Positions 34,314-45,724 of a stretch of 64,000 nucleotides of DNA are shown here, one piece after another. The stretch spans positions 434,001-498,000 of the forward strand of contig BCJC01000007.1 of assembly GCA_001600175.1 (NCBI GenBank). The letters run 5' to 3'. A program made the position numbers and the translations under genes. Each line of letters begins with the position of its first letter. Positions within the stretch are counted from its first letter, which is position 1. The stretch is from Erythrobasidium yunnanense (lineage: Eukaryota > Basidiomycota > Cystobasidiomycetes > Erythrobasidiales > Erythrobasidiaceae). The notes beneath the pieces are model-generated. The model saw nothing but the letters and a program-made list of their open reading frames with translations, searched no databases and had not been told where the DNA came from.

Positions 34314-37300
34314 CTAATTTCCGGCTATCCTCTTCGTGATGGTGGTAGCTAGCTGACCCAACGCGTTCTTGCGCGATTCTAGCAGTCCGCTAGCGAACTC
34401 CATCAGCCAGGCTTCGTCCATCTGCGATCGACAAGCATGCTTCAGCAAAGGCAGACCTCATTGCGATTCCGGGCAATTACCTTTTCGTAACGCGTCAATG
34501 GCTGAAGGTTATTTATCCTGCTCTTTCCCTTATATTCCCTTGACAGCTCGTCCACCATAACTTTCAGACGCGTTGAAGTACCCTTCAAGCATGTCTTAGC
34601 GTCTTGACGAAGCTGCCGAAACTGTTTTATATGCTTGAACTGCGCTTCCCTCTGATTCTTGAACTGGAATGCAGTGTCGAACAAGGCGAAGGCCTGCACC
34701 GGTATCAAGCTGTCAGAAACGGAATGAACCAAATGGCAGAAGATTACGAACCTCCAGCGCGACTGCAGCAACATGTAGGCCCTGCCAGAGGGGCATTGCT
34801 GTCGTTGTGTTCTTGAGATCTTCTTGTGAAGCTGCAACGCGTGGGTGTCAGCTGAAAGAACATAAGGTTCGAAGGTTGCTCTAATACCTTTAAACAGATC
34901 AATAACTGTGCCTTCTTCGATGCTGTCTTTTCGCCCAGCAAGCCAGTCGGCCATGCGATTAGCCCAGCTTTCATATCGTCGCTCGGTCTTTGTCAGCTGA
35001 TCGTCTCCATGCGCTCGCGCTGCAGAAACCTCATCCTAGGAAAAGAATACATATTCAGCCCTAGGAGAAACACTTTGCCTTTCGACTCTCATGGCGCTTA
35101 CCTGCTTTAGATCAGGCAGGGACGGATCTTCTAGGCCGGTCCAGATAATCATAAGCCAGCTACAGATCATTCTGCGTGCCCAACTATCGCCTGTCTTCGG
35201 ACCCATGGCCGTCTGCGTCGCTATGTTGGAGGTCAATAGCGAGAGAGGCTGTAGGTTGACCAAGATCGAGTCGTCGCGATTGTCCTCCAGTGTGCCGGCT
35301 GGCACGACCTCCCATTAGCAGGATTTTCGGTCGCAAACCTCATGGCTACATACTGAAAGACAAGAGACCCATGTGCTCTGGTAGATTGGCCTCATCCTGT
35401 GCCGCGTCTAGCTGGCCACGAAGCGACACGGCTCTCAGGTTCTCCACAGCGATAGAGGCGCATGTGAGTGAGTTGGCGACCTTGTAGTCGAGTTCAGCAT
35501 AGCCTTCGATCTGTCACGGAAGCGCAGGTCAGAAGCATGTTCGATGTAAGCGCCTGGCTGTCGTACGATTGTATATGCTTCGTCGCTCCAAGCCTTCATA
35601 ACGGAGCGGTTCAACTATGAGGACAGACGAATCAGAGCTCAGAGCTGTATCGATGTTGCGCTTACACGAGTTCTCACCTCGTCGTTAGCTTGCTTGTACC
35701 ACAGAGCCGTACGGCTAATCACGTCGGCGATACTTTTCGGTTGATCTTCTTGAGTCTTGTAAATTTGGCTTTCAAACTGATTAGTGCAGAAGGTGCTAGC
35801 CCTTTCTAATGCGAAATGCGAAACGGTATCTTGCTGGATATTTCGTGCGTCCAGGAGGGTATGATGGTGCAAAAATAGGGAGGAAGCGCCGAGAAGACGG
35901 TATATGCGGATAAGGAGGACTCTGATATGGTATCTATACTTGCTGCGACGTATCGCAAACTCAAGTATTGCAGCTGCCAGTTCCAAGTGAGCGATGGATT
36001 CTGCGGGCGATCTGTCAGCATATAACGAATTATACAGCCGGCTTAACGTACGAGATATAGAGTAGGCTTGTACAAATGCTTGTCCAGCAAGCAAGGCCCA
36101 TTCGTCTGCTGGCTGAAGTTCAGTAGCAGCGAGGCCGTCACCTGAGGTAAGATCAATTAGCGATGAACATTGTAGCTATGGTGAGGTACTATCGTACCGT
36201 AGTGAAGACTTTCGAAATATGCTTTCGCGAAGCGATGCGCTTCCTCGACTTCCGCTTCCGCGGACGAAGGTACGGGTGCTAAGGCTCGCCTAAGTTTCTC
36301 AGCTGTCAGGGAGTAGTTCATCTTGTCCATAGTCTACAAATACTTCAGCTTTATCTATGATTAGGCAAAATTTTGACTTACCGAGACATCGACGTTTTGG
36401 ACAGGGTACTGCGCATCGAGGAAGTCTGTGATCTTCCGCAGGGACGGACTGCTGGCCTTAGCGAGAGGAGTGATGTATTTGAGAAGATCGTCAAAGCAGC
36501 AAGCTTTGCTGCCGAAGCGCTGAAAGTACAGGACGACCAGGTCTGCGAAGTAATCAGTCTCGACACGCTGCAGACATGCGAGAGAATGCTTACCGGCTAC
36601 TGGAAGATCGGCTGCAGATGCTTCATCAAAAGTCGCCAGCTCCAGCAGTCCAAGCGTATGGCCGCGGTCTTTCTTCGAAGGCTCGACATTATCGTCACCG
36701 CCTGCCAGGGCGGACAGTAACGCTCTCGCATTGGCAAGAGCTTCATCTCCTGTCTTCGGTGCAGGCCAGTCCAATGCATCGGGATTAATGGGTGAGCTTG
36801 CAGTCCACCACGCTGTGCTAGCTGGCTCCGAGCCCTTTGCTGCTTCTTCACCTGACGATTCCTTCGATGTGCGCGCATACGCGTATACTGCATGTATTAA
36901 GCAGCTTATAGTGGACCAGTTCGTATCACCTTCTTTCAGCAGCTTGGCTAGCCTGGACATGGCCAAGCTCCACTGATCCGGTTGGCTGTATGCTGCTTGT
37001 TCGCATGCTCGCTGAAGTAGTTCAAGTGCTAGCTCCTTCTCGCATATATCCTTGACAGCTTCTGTAGCGAGTACACTCAGAAGCTCGCTACGGTAATCCT
37101 CCCTCGAGGGATCTTCCGCCATGCTCCGCTGATACCGCCATAGAAGCGTCTTTAGCATCAAGTAGTAATGACTTGGAGCTTTGCATAGATTGCCTTTCGA
37201 TAGGTCTTCTTCCGGCTTTGCACGCATTCGCTTTGCGGCTTCATCAAGCACAGAGGCCTCGTCACCAGGCTTGACATCGTAAGGTCGTATCCTGCCCTCT

Positions 37301-38163
37301 TGAGCCATCTGTGGCAGCGTAAGCTTCCCAGAGTATTGGATGCGTAGTAGAATAGCCATAATGTAGAACCAGAGTGCTTGACTGGCGAGTTCTGGCTGGT
37401 ATTTCAGGAAAGTTGGGGCTCTAGGGAGTAGATTCCGGTGCAGATGGTCTGCAACCTACAGCTAGCTGTTAGAGCCATCGTCATTCGTATAATTAGAGAC
37501 ATACCGATTGCACGGCACCCCATTCGGCCTTTCCGATATAATAGTAGAGCGCATGCGACCATAGAGCGTAATCCGCTGGCCGCGCCTTGAGTACTCGATC
37601 CCACATATGACCACTCGTCACGTCTGCAGGTGATATATACTATCAGGTGGACAGACATTGTGTTCGGTAGCTTGTGCTCACCATCATTTCGCTCCAGCAC
37701 CCATGTACAGAGGTTCATTGAATCTCCGTCCGTGAGACCTTTGCCGGCTGCCGTCTGTTTTGCGACTTGTGAAGCTATCCCTAGAGCCATTTCACCTTCA
37801 CCCAGGTGATGAAACGCGACCGCTTGTAAAAGCTGAAAGACCGGAGCGCTCAAATGTATTAGTATTTATCATCTTGACGAGTGCTCTAATCGCGAACCTG
37901 AACAACAGGCTGCTCTGGCTTGGCCTTGAGAGCTTTCTGGGTCGCTTGGACAGCTGCCTTGTAGGAGTGAGATAGGAGGGCGGCTGGACGGCGAGAGAGG
38001 GATTGTAGAGCGGTGCGAACATCATAACATCAGTCTCGAAGCTTGAAGAACGCCAGAACCGTCAAGGAAACTGACTGCATATCGGCTCGAGAGTACGTTT
38101 TTCGAGGACACCTCCGGTCAGTCGGCGGTTGACCCAGAAGTCACGTATCATAGAGTCCGTCAT
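34314..38163 (-). CDS. NAA25: NatB N-terminal acetyltransferase auxiliary subunit (NAA25/Mdm20)
   Basis: Anchors the catalytic subunit NAA20 of NatB, which acetylates Met-Asp, Met-Glu, Met-Asn and Met-Gln N-termini, to the ribosome. The minus-strand gene starts at 38163 and has about ten or more introns. The N-terminal TPR pair reads TLEPIC then LLSHSYKAAVQATQKALKA and LLQAVAFHHLGEGEMALGIA. A central block contains the family hallmark DYFADLVVLYFQRFGSKACC followed by FDDLLKYI. The C-terminal half is helical (LLDTAFQFKNQREAQ-like, SREYKGKSRINNLQPLTRY) and closes with MDEAWLMEFASGLLESRK after a final intron. Exon borders in 35.0-36.4 kb were not all placed. The protein converges with RPA2, 140 bases apart. 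Confidence 0.85.
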
Positions 38164-38363
38164 GATGGCCTGGCTGCCCTAGCCGTGCGACCGTCTTCTT
38201 CTCTTTGCGCGGTGTTTCGGTCACAAAATCTCCCCAGTGTGTCGTTACAAAGTGGCAACAGCGAGCTCTCTCTGCTCTGCAACAACTTGTGCTTTTTCTT
38301 CGAAGGATCTGATATTATCTACCTACCCTACTCACCTCGATACATTCATTCTTACATCTGGCG

Positions 38364-39496
38364 ATGAATTCGACCTTTGCGCCGGCTGCTGTCGCTGGCT
38401 CGGGGCTCGAGACGCTGCTGGCTCCACCGTATGATCTGGTGCCGCCAAACATTTCCTACCCTTTCTACCATGCTGGCAGTACGCCTGTACTGTCCTGGAT
38501 CAGCGACAAAGACCTCAGCTTGGCCATCCCCGTCGTCGTATACTGGGTGGTCAGCCTTGTTTTCCATGTCATCGATATCTCCGAGATCCCGTACTTCGAA
38601 AGGTACAGGATACACGAGCCAGAGGAGATCAAGAAGCGCAATAGAGTCACCGTCAAGGCGGTAGTGCTCGCAGTCATCTGCCAGCATGTCATCCAGACCG
38701 CTTTAGGGATGTACTGGATCGATGCAAGTGAAGCCGTACATCAAGCTTCGCGGGACCATAGAGAAGGATTACAGACATATGCTGCATGGATCAGTCGGAT
38801 AGCCTTCGCCGTTCTGGGACCAAAAGCAGGAAACAGAGCGTTACGCTCATGCGGCGCTGAAGTAACGAGCTGGATCTACTGGTGGGGCGTACCTATCTTG
38901 CAGTTCATCTGGGCAAGCTTCCTCCTCGATACATGGCAGTACTTCCTACATCGCTGGTTCCACACCAACCGTTTTCTCTATCGACATATCCATTCCATCC
39001 ACCATCGACTATACTGCCCATACGCTTTTGGAGCACTTTACAACCACCCTTTGGAAGGCTTCATGCTAGACACCCTAGGGACGCTCTTCGCAGAGTCTCT
39101 GAGCGGCATGACGACACGACAAGCAATGATGCTGTTTGGCATTTCGACGTTCAAGACCGTCGACGACCATTGTGGATGTGAGTGCACTTCGCGGCTTATG
39201 TAGCGCTCCTGCTCATCCTCTTCTTCTGTGCAGTCGCCTTACCATGGGATCCATGTCAGTTCCTCTTCGGCAACAACGTTGCATATCACGACATTCACCA
39301 CCAGCACTATGGCATCAAGAAGAACTTTTCCCAGCCGTATTTCACACACTGGGACGTTCTGCTCAATACGCGCATGACGGCGGAACAAGTGCCAGAAAGG
39401 CAGAGAGCGCGCTATCATGCAGGCCCGATCAAGCAATTTGCAGACAAGCTTGCGAAGCAGCAATTACTTACTGCAGATGCGAAGAAGGAGCAATAA
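38364..39496 (+). CDS. SUR2: Sphinganine C4-monooxygenase (sphingolipid C4-hydroxylase)
   Basis: Exons 38364-39177 and 39234-39496 give 358 residues. An ER membrane di-iron enzyme that hydroxylates dihydrosphingosine to phytosphingosine. The fatty-acid hydroxylase histidine boxes are complete: HRWFH, HSIHH with the following HPLEG, and HDIHHQHYG. Family blocks LDTWQYFLHR, CPYAFGALYNHP and LPWDPCQFLFGNN are clear. Several hydrophobic segments precede them (SLAIPVVVYWVVSLVFHV, VLAVICQHVIQTALG, GVPILQFIWASFLLD). The C-terminus is Lys/Gln-rich without a clear dilysine signal. It is divergent from NAA25 over about 200 bases. Confidence 0.95.
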
Positions 39497-39782
39497 CATC
39501 CTGTAGACGCTCGTTTTGTCTCGAGGTAATCGTGTATCATCTGTATCAGCATAGCGTAGAACGCCCTTAATCGAGTCTGTTCCCCTGCTTCGTGTGCTCA
39601 GCTTAGTCGTTGTCTAGATCACACACCTTCGTTCTTCGTTCTTTACTGTCGCTCGACCTGTTCATAGTCTTATAATTCAGCTATCAGCTTTCATTCACCA
39701 GCATCCTGCCCGCAGAGGCGGAAGAATGGTATTTCTTGCCAGTAATAACAACACCAGGAGGTTGTATAACATAGCCCTTCTG

Positions 39783-41237
39783 TCACCGGAAGATATCACA
39801 GAATCTCGTCCCTCGTCTTCGACCAAGCGCTCCCGTCCCATACTTCCTACTCTCGCCCTGCAAGACCTCCTCGAAGTCCGCCAGCACTACATCGTATCCA
39901 CTGACTATATCCGCATTCGCTTTGTTGCTATCCACTTTGACCGCTTCAGACTGCTCCGTCGAACCCTCTTCACCTTCTCCAAGAGAAGCATTCGCAGGGC
40001 AAGCCAGCATGCCCGTTGATGCTATTTGCATAGAAGCTGCTGAGAATGGGCCTTGAGGAGTTAAGTTCTCTTCTCGCCGCTTGAGATCCGCCTCTTTCTC
40101 TTGCTCTAGCTTGATCTGCTTGACACTCTTCGCTGGTTTCTTCCCGCCCTTCTGTCCTTTCTCAGCCGGCTTTGACAAGACCTCCGAGGCTTTACGCTTC
40201 TTTGACGATGTTAGATCGGCTTGAGCATCCATCTTGGCTTGTATTTTGTTTGCCCGTGATTGCTTCGCTGCTTGAAGACCCTCTTCTTCTTTCAAAGCTT
40301 TCACTCGGATTTGTGCATTGTTCTTGGCTTGTTCTATCAGTTCAGATACCATCTCGTAGGCAATGAAGGCCAGTAGTTCGATAAGATCGTCTGTGACGGG
40401 GATTTCATTTCGCTGAAGTTCCGGTCTGAGTAGATGGAATCGTTAATCTAGCCTGGATTTCATGTCAAGAGATGAAGATTTACTCTATAAACTCCCGAAA
40501 GCGTGGCGTTTTGGCTTTGTAGCCGTAGAAAGATGCTTGATCCCGCGTTTCTGCGAACTGAACATAGTCTGAAGGTGCCATGCCAGCTGTTGCCGAGTCC
40601 ATACTCTTGAGGCGCTGGAACTGATGTACAAGGCCTGGCGTCGCATATGCTTTGCTTAACCAGTCCGTTTCGTTTTCGAAATCCGTAGTGACGGGTAGCT
40701 TGGCATGCTCTTCGAACATAGCCAGCGGGTCCATCGCCTGAGATACCGATTGGCACAGACTCGGTATGCTAGGAGTATCGTTTGTGTCATCGTTGTTCCA
40801 CCATGCATCCTCTGGATCTCTACTGGGATCATGCTCCTCATCTGGCATGTCTAGCCCGCCGAGTCCTGCTGAAGTCGCAACTTTGGCCTTCTTCCTCGCT
40901 TGTTCCCAGCTGAGATACTGTGCGATCCGGTAGAACCGAGGCGCGTTCTGACGGTGTATAAGCAATAGAAGGAGATCATAGGGCGGAGTAGAAGAGGAAG
41001 AAGCGGGAGCATTGGCGAGAGTGGATGAAGGGAGGTTAAGCCGGCGAACAGCATAACGCAAGCGCTCAAGGGTGTTGCATAAACTGGCGTGTAGGCTGGC
41101 TTCGATGAACCCGATAGTAGCCATGGACGTCGCAGGAAGCGAGTGCACGAGGAGCTGCAAGACAAATCTCAGCTTATATAATCTCTATTACGAATGATGT
41201 GTCCCACTAGCTGCTGAATCTCCTGCGTAAAGTACAT
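39783..41237 (-). CDS. SPT3: SAGA complex subunit Spt3
   Basis: Spt3 carries two histone folds in one chain and helps SAGA load TBP. The best start is at 41237 (MYFTQEIQQL, near the family EIQQ motif); the frame is open to another ATG at 41315. After the first intron the divergent histone fold 1 reads LVHSLPATSMATIGFIEASL, then LLLLIHRQNAPRFYRIAQYL and SWEQARKKAK, matching the family IFLIRHD..RLRTYLSWKD..KNAK region. The middle has QFQRLKSMDSATAGMAPSDY and QASFYGYKAKTPRFREFIE. Histone fold 2 is DDLIELLAFIAYEMVSELIE. A long Lys/Ala-rich and acidic tail follows, ending at 39783. The N-terminal fold lacks the usual FVFGE-like segment. Divergent from COA3. Confidence 0.85.
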
Positions 41238-41405
41238 GTTTGCAGCTTGATTTGTCTTGCGTAAGAGAAGAGCTACAAAGGTTGCAAGTGTAACGACTTC
41301 TCGCGACAAGGCCATAGCAAAGAGCGCCTACACAGTGAGCTTATACAGATATACCGCTGCCTAAGACGTGCTTGAAGCTGATTCAAACGCCTTCAAAGCT
41401 CAAAG

Positions 41406-42041
41406 ATGCCCTACGTAGCTCCCACGACATCTGCGAATCCACAGCCTGCGCCCATCTCGCGGTACTCTGCGCGGTCATCATACTATGGAGCATCAGGCTA
41501 CAGTCCATCTGAAGGTCTTCAGCGAGCTCGCAAACCATTTCGCGCAAAGAATGCGCTGACTGGACTTGGGATCATGGCTTTTGTCGGGGCTGTCTATGGC
41601 TACTCTATCAGCGCAGTCAAGCAGGATGACTTCAGCGATCTGCCAACAACGTCGACGGCAGCTAGCGGCAAGACTATCGAAGAGGAAATGGCAGAAAGAG
41701 CAGCGGTACAGGGATCCAGAGGGATAGGCGCAATGATGGGCATGGGAAGCAGTCCACAGGGAGAAGGGTTGAGGATGAATGAATCGCAAAGGATAGCCCA
41801 AGCAAAGAATGCGCCCAACTCATCGCTGGCGACTGCACCATCATCTCCGACGGCAGCACCTCTTCCTGCATCTGCTGTCACTGCGCCTGCAGGAGCTGCA
41901 GCCGGTACAAGCTCAACGCCACTCTCTGCTTCGTCAAGGCCAAAGAGCCGTCTTGTGGTAGGAGCGCCGGATGTCGATAGGCTAGGAAAGCTCGGAGAAC
42001 GGCCTGAAGAAAGTACAATCGGAGGGCGGCGTCTGGTCTGA
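41406..42041 (+). CDS. COA3: Cytochrome c oxidase assembly factor COA3
   Basis: Single exon, 211 residues. Mitochondrial inner-membrane protein that couples Cox1 synthesis to assembly. The family core is RARKPFRAKNALTGLGIMAF, then VGAVYGYSISAVKQDDFSDL, with one membrane helix between. The C-terminal part is long, Ser/Ala/Pro-rich and not conserved; yeast Coa3 is under 90 residues, so this tail is an extension. It ends with SRLVVGAPDVDRLG and GGRRLV. The ATG at 41406 is the first of the open frame. A short divergent spacer (168 bases) separates it from SPT3, and CIA30, another respiratory assembly factor, follows on the same strand. Confidence 0.92.
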   Translation: MPYVAPTTSANPQPAPISRYSARSSYYGASGYSPSEGLQRARKPFRAKNALTGLGIMAFVGAVYGYSISAVKQDDFSDLPTTSTAASGKTIEEEMAERAAVQGSRGIGAMMGMGSSPQGEGLRMNESQRIAQAKNAPNSSLATAPSSPTAAPLPASAVTAPAGAAAGTSSTPLSASSRPKSRLVVGAPDVDRLGKLGERPEESTIGGRRLV

Positions 42042-42190
42042 GCGAATTAATATAGCTGTATACAATGTAGCATATCCATACGTAGAACAACCCTTTTCAA
42101 TATTCTTTCATTTTCATATCTGATCTGACGAGTGTTTCAGCTTTGATTCTGATTCATCATCTGATCCAACCGTATTCTTTCGGTACCGCT

Positions 42191-43294
42191 ATGGCGCTAC
42201 GGCAGTTCATCAACAGAAGTATCGAGCAGCTGCGCGATGAGACTGTGCGAGGTAAGGAAGTACGATGATGATGACGGCCTGGGCAGCTTGCACGCTTCTG
42301 GCTTTTCGGTTGCAAGATCCATGACTCTACCGCCATACGAACATCTTCCTGACCATGTACCTTCCCACCTCTTCCTTCCCAGTCATGCGCGCCTCACCTA
42401 TCGACACCACTCTAAGCAGCAAGCGAATGGTGCTTGCGACTATCCGAAGTCAGCAAGACTTGAAAGATTGGGCGATAGGCAGCGATTCAGATATTGGCGG
42501 CTACTCTACTGCGAAGCTAGACATCTACCCGCCTGAAAATTCTGATGCTGGTAAAGGCCGGTTCTTTGGTCAGCTGAGCTCGAAAGTCAAGCCGGGCGCA
42601 AAGCTCGGTGGAAATGCAGTGGAGAGAAGCGGATACGCTGGTATCAGGACGAGGGTGAGCCGGAGCCTTTGATCCTACAAAAGCTCGAAAGACGAATGAA
42701 GCTGGTTTCGTCTGTTCGAAGGCAAGGCCGTCTTTCTTTGGCAACCTGACGTGGGATACATCACGGTATACGTATCTTAAAGTACGCGTCAAGCCGTCGC
42801 ACGATGAAGGCATGCGGTTCTTCGTGAACTTACAAACCGATGGTCCTGGTAAGCCCGCAACTCCGATTCGCGATAGATACAGGTTACCAACATTCCTTGA
42901 TCTCAGTACAATCGGATCTCTTCCAGCATCGGTTATGGCTGGGAGAGCCGAATCAATGGCAGGACATCCTGGTTCCCTTCTCCGACTTCACGTTGACGAA
43001 TACAGGTCAAGTCTCAGAGACACAAATCGAGATGTACCGAGAGAAGGTACACCCTCGTATACTGATATCTCAAGACAGGTGCCTAACACAAGCGACTTGT
43101 TTCTATAGGTCCGAACGGTCGGCATCTCAGTTCTCGGACCTGGAGAAGGGCCTTTCGACCTAGGCTTGGACGGCTTTGAATGCATCAATGTCGATGCAAG
43201 GGAAGCGGATGCTCTCATCTCATCAAACAAGAAGAAGGCGCTGGAGAATCCTCAGATCGCATACGTGATGAGCAAAGAAAAGTCGCATCTGTAG
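42191..43294 (+). CDS. Complex I assembly factor CIA30 (NDUFAF1)
   Basis: Starts at 42191 with LRQFINRSIEQLRDETVRV joined over an intron of about 130 bases to SKRMVLATIRSQQDLKDW. The CIA30 beta-sandwich follows: GSDSDIGGYSTAKLDIYP, FFGQLSSKV, SGYAGIRTRARPSFFGNL, TWDTSRYTYLKVRVKPS, MRFFVNLQTDG, then LFQHRLWLGEPNQWQDILVP, RTVGISVLGPGEGPFDL and GLDGFECINV. The donor after GIRTR, the one after TDG and the one after YREK all keep phase. CIA30 is a mitochondrial matrix chaperone needed for membrane-arm assembly of complex I. Its presence implies that the organism has complex I. No clear presequence is visible in the first 20 residues. Confidence 0.92.
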
Positions 43295-43427
43295 CCTAGC
43301 TGTACCTGTCTATGTACAATAAATGTAGCTATACGTTGTTGTGCGCATGCATCACCATTCAGTTACAAACGCGAATACTTTCGATAAACCGCTTCTCGTG
43401 CTTCTTTCCCGCCAACTGATTTACAAG

Positions 43428-44226
43428 ATGGGTTTCCGGACCGCAGCAGTGGTTTCGTCGACATGCTTCATCCTCGGTAGCTGATACATATCAGAGCTCG
43501 CGAAAGAACAGCAGCTGAAGCATGCAAAACAGGGCTTCTTCTGATGGGACTTGCTAGAGCAGACTATCCAATCCTCTATGGAAAGACAACAGTCACTGCA
43601 GACGACATTGGGCGCGCTGAACGCTACTACCTGACCCTCTTCAATGCTCCCGGTGCTGTTTCTGCGCTTCTCCATGCAATGGTGCGCCAGCTTTCAAGAG
43701 CGTCAACAGACTTCAGCTGATTTGCTAAAACGTGGTAGATTGGAGTCTGCCTGCTCGGCCTGAGTAGCAAGTTCGCAGCATGGCAGGAGACCAACCTCTT
43801 CTTTGATGGGTCATGCCTCGGTGAGCTTCCCCTACAAGCTGTTTACCTGGCACATGTACTGACTCTCTTCCCCGTGTGACAGCAATGATGGTTGCGGCTA
43901 TATCTCTCTATGCGACTGTCACTATCCCGAATCTGCGTACCCTGGCTCTTCAGCCCATCGCCGAGCAGCAGATAACGCTAGGAGGCCGTATGCGAGCGTG
44001 GTTGCACAGACCTATGGCTTCTCCCGCAGAAGCTCAGCTAGTGCCTGAGTTGACGGATGGAGAGAAGTACGAGGTCGTTAGCCTGATATGCGCATCAAAC
44101 AACCTCATCATAGGAGCTCTAGTTGGGGTACTGCTGTTCCAAGCTGCCCAAGGGTATGCTCACAGACAGTTTGATAGGGAGATGGAGAAGATCAGAAAAG
44201 CAGAGAAAGCTCAGAAGAAAGAGTGA
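43428..44226 (+). CDS. SHR3: ER chaperone Shr3 for amino-acid permeases
   Basis: Four exons in phase: MGFRTAAVVSSTCFILG, joined to LLLMGLARADYPILYGKT, then TADDIGRAERYYLTLFNAPG with AVSALLHAM, IGVCLLGLSSKFAAWQETNL with FFDGSCLAMM, and the last exon from about 43885. Four hydrophobic segments fit the Shr3 membrane domain, and the order (short N-terminus, YY..P motif, LFFDGS motif, helix with IYATVTIPNL-like) is that of the family. Shr3 folds amino-acid permeases in the ER and passes them to COPII. The C-terminus is strongly charged (EMEKIRKAEKAQKKE) and ends near a dilysine, consistent with ER retrieval. Confidence 0.87.
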
Positions 44227-44394
44227 ATAGTTCAGAGTATGATGGAAATGCTTCAAGCTGTAATATCCAAATCTAGGTTCCATGACAGTATAATACAGTT
44301 AAAACTAATGAAAACAACGATACCAGTGTTTCCCTGCCTGTTACCCAGAAGTACGAAAGATGCCAATACTTTCTACATATGATTACTAAGAATT

Positions 44395-45724
44395 CTAAGC
44401 GACCGGCATGTAGCCTGAAGTACTGCCCTGTTGGTATATCTGATCCATGCAGACTGTGTGTGCCATGTATGGCTGTTGGCCCTCTGATGCATCGATCGAA
44501 AGAGCTGGAGAGGGAGGAATCGAAACCTTGGTCGCGAATGGCGCCAAGGGTCTGCTGTTCCAGTCGATAGGCCCAGCTTGGTATACAAGTGGGGCGCGAA
44601 TAGGATATGCAGTCATTCCATCCTGTGGCTGCGGCGACGTGGGTGCTGAGGCCATGTAGGTTGCGGAAGGTGCGAAAGATGAAGGGCCTCCCAGAGGTAC
44701 ACCTGGGATGTACAGGCAAAGGCCAGACGGCTTTTGAGATACGTATGAAGGATAAGCGAGTCCAGAGACCGTGTGTGAGTGAGAGTGAGAGATGGAGTGT
44801 GAGTACGAATGATGATGTGTAAGAGCGGGAGCAGCCATGCGACCTTGCCTGATGGGCGAAATAGGCGTGGGAGTATGTTGAACGTAAGGCGAGGTATGGC
44901 TGCGTTGTAGCGCTGGGACCTGCATTCTTGCAGGAGAGGCATCCTCATACGCTAGCCCAGGCGTGGAGCCGGAAGTATAGCTATCCTCGTAGTGTGCATA
45001 GTAGTGGGGCGAGGTAGGTTGAGAAGTGTCCGTCATAGAGTAGTCAGAGTATTCTGAGTCGACTGTGCTGGCCAGCGAAGTTACAGAAGAGTGATAACCG
45101 TGACCTTGGAAGGGCTCGCGCACTGCAGTCAGCTCCGGCTGAGCGACTTCTGGGAAGAGAAGCGCGGGCGTGCTAGGACCTTGTCCCGCATTGCCAAACT
45201 TGTATTGCCTTAGAGTGTCCTTGACTTCGAAGAAAGACGCGTCGGGTTCTGGTGTCATGGAGCCCTTCATCTGCTGTTCGGACTTGACTATATTCTTCGT
45301 GCGACCGACCGCCTTTGCGACAGAAGCACGTAAAGCCCGTGCGCGATTTGGTCGGTTTTGAGCTTTCTTCTGTTTGGCAATCTCGTTCTCCTCTCTGGTG
45401 CGACATCTCTATTAGATACGTGCCGGCAGAAGCGCCTTTGCAGACTTACTTTGTAACGGGTACGTAGCTGCAGTTTGCTTTGACTAGGGAGCATGCCGTG
45501 CAAGGTTCTAGACCATCGCAGCGGATTTTCCTATGGCAGTGAAGTTAGTATCTGTAGAGAAGGTTGGAACGGGACCACCAGCCATACCTCGAGCGACACC
45601 GCATGCAGGCCATAGTCGTACGCTTCTTTGGTTCTTGACTATCGGAATCTTCGTCGTAGCTCTTGACGCGTTTCGCGAGGAAAACATCATCGTCGCTACA
45701 AGGGCTGCCTTTGCGGAATGACAT
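44395..45724 (-). CDS. Zn2Cys6 (fungal binuclear cluster) transcription regulator
   Basis: The minus-strand gene starts at 45724 (MSFRKGSPCSDDDVF). The zinc cluster reads ACMRCRSRKIRCDGL, EPCTACSLVKANCSYVPV: six cysteines spaced C-x2-C-x6-C-x5-C-x2-C-x6-C, with one intron inside the codon after SR. A third exon gives a basic coiled region (EENEIAKQKKAQNRPNRARA) and a long disordered tail rich in Ser, Tyr, Pro and His (HHHSYSHSISHSHSHT), ending at 44395. No fungal-specific middle homology domain is seen, so the protein is short for the class, about 400 residues. DNA targets are unknown. Confidence 0.85.

Noticed and set aside
37798-38025. Minus frame MMFAPLYNPSL as NAA25 N-terminus
   Set aside because: A splice from the exon ending TLEPIC to LLSHSYKAAVQ gives the TPR pattern of the family; the other frame does not.
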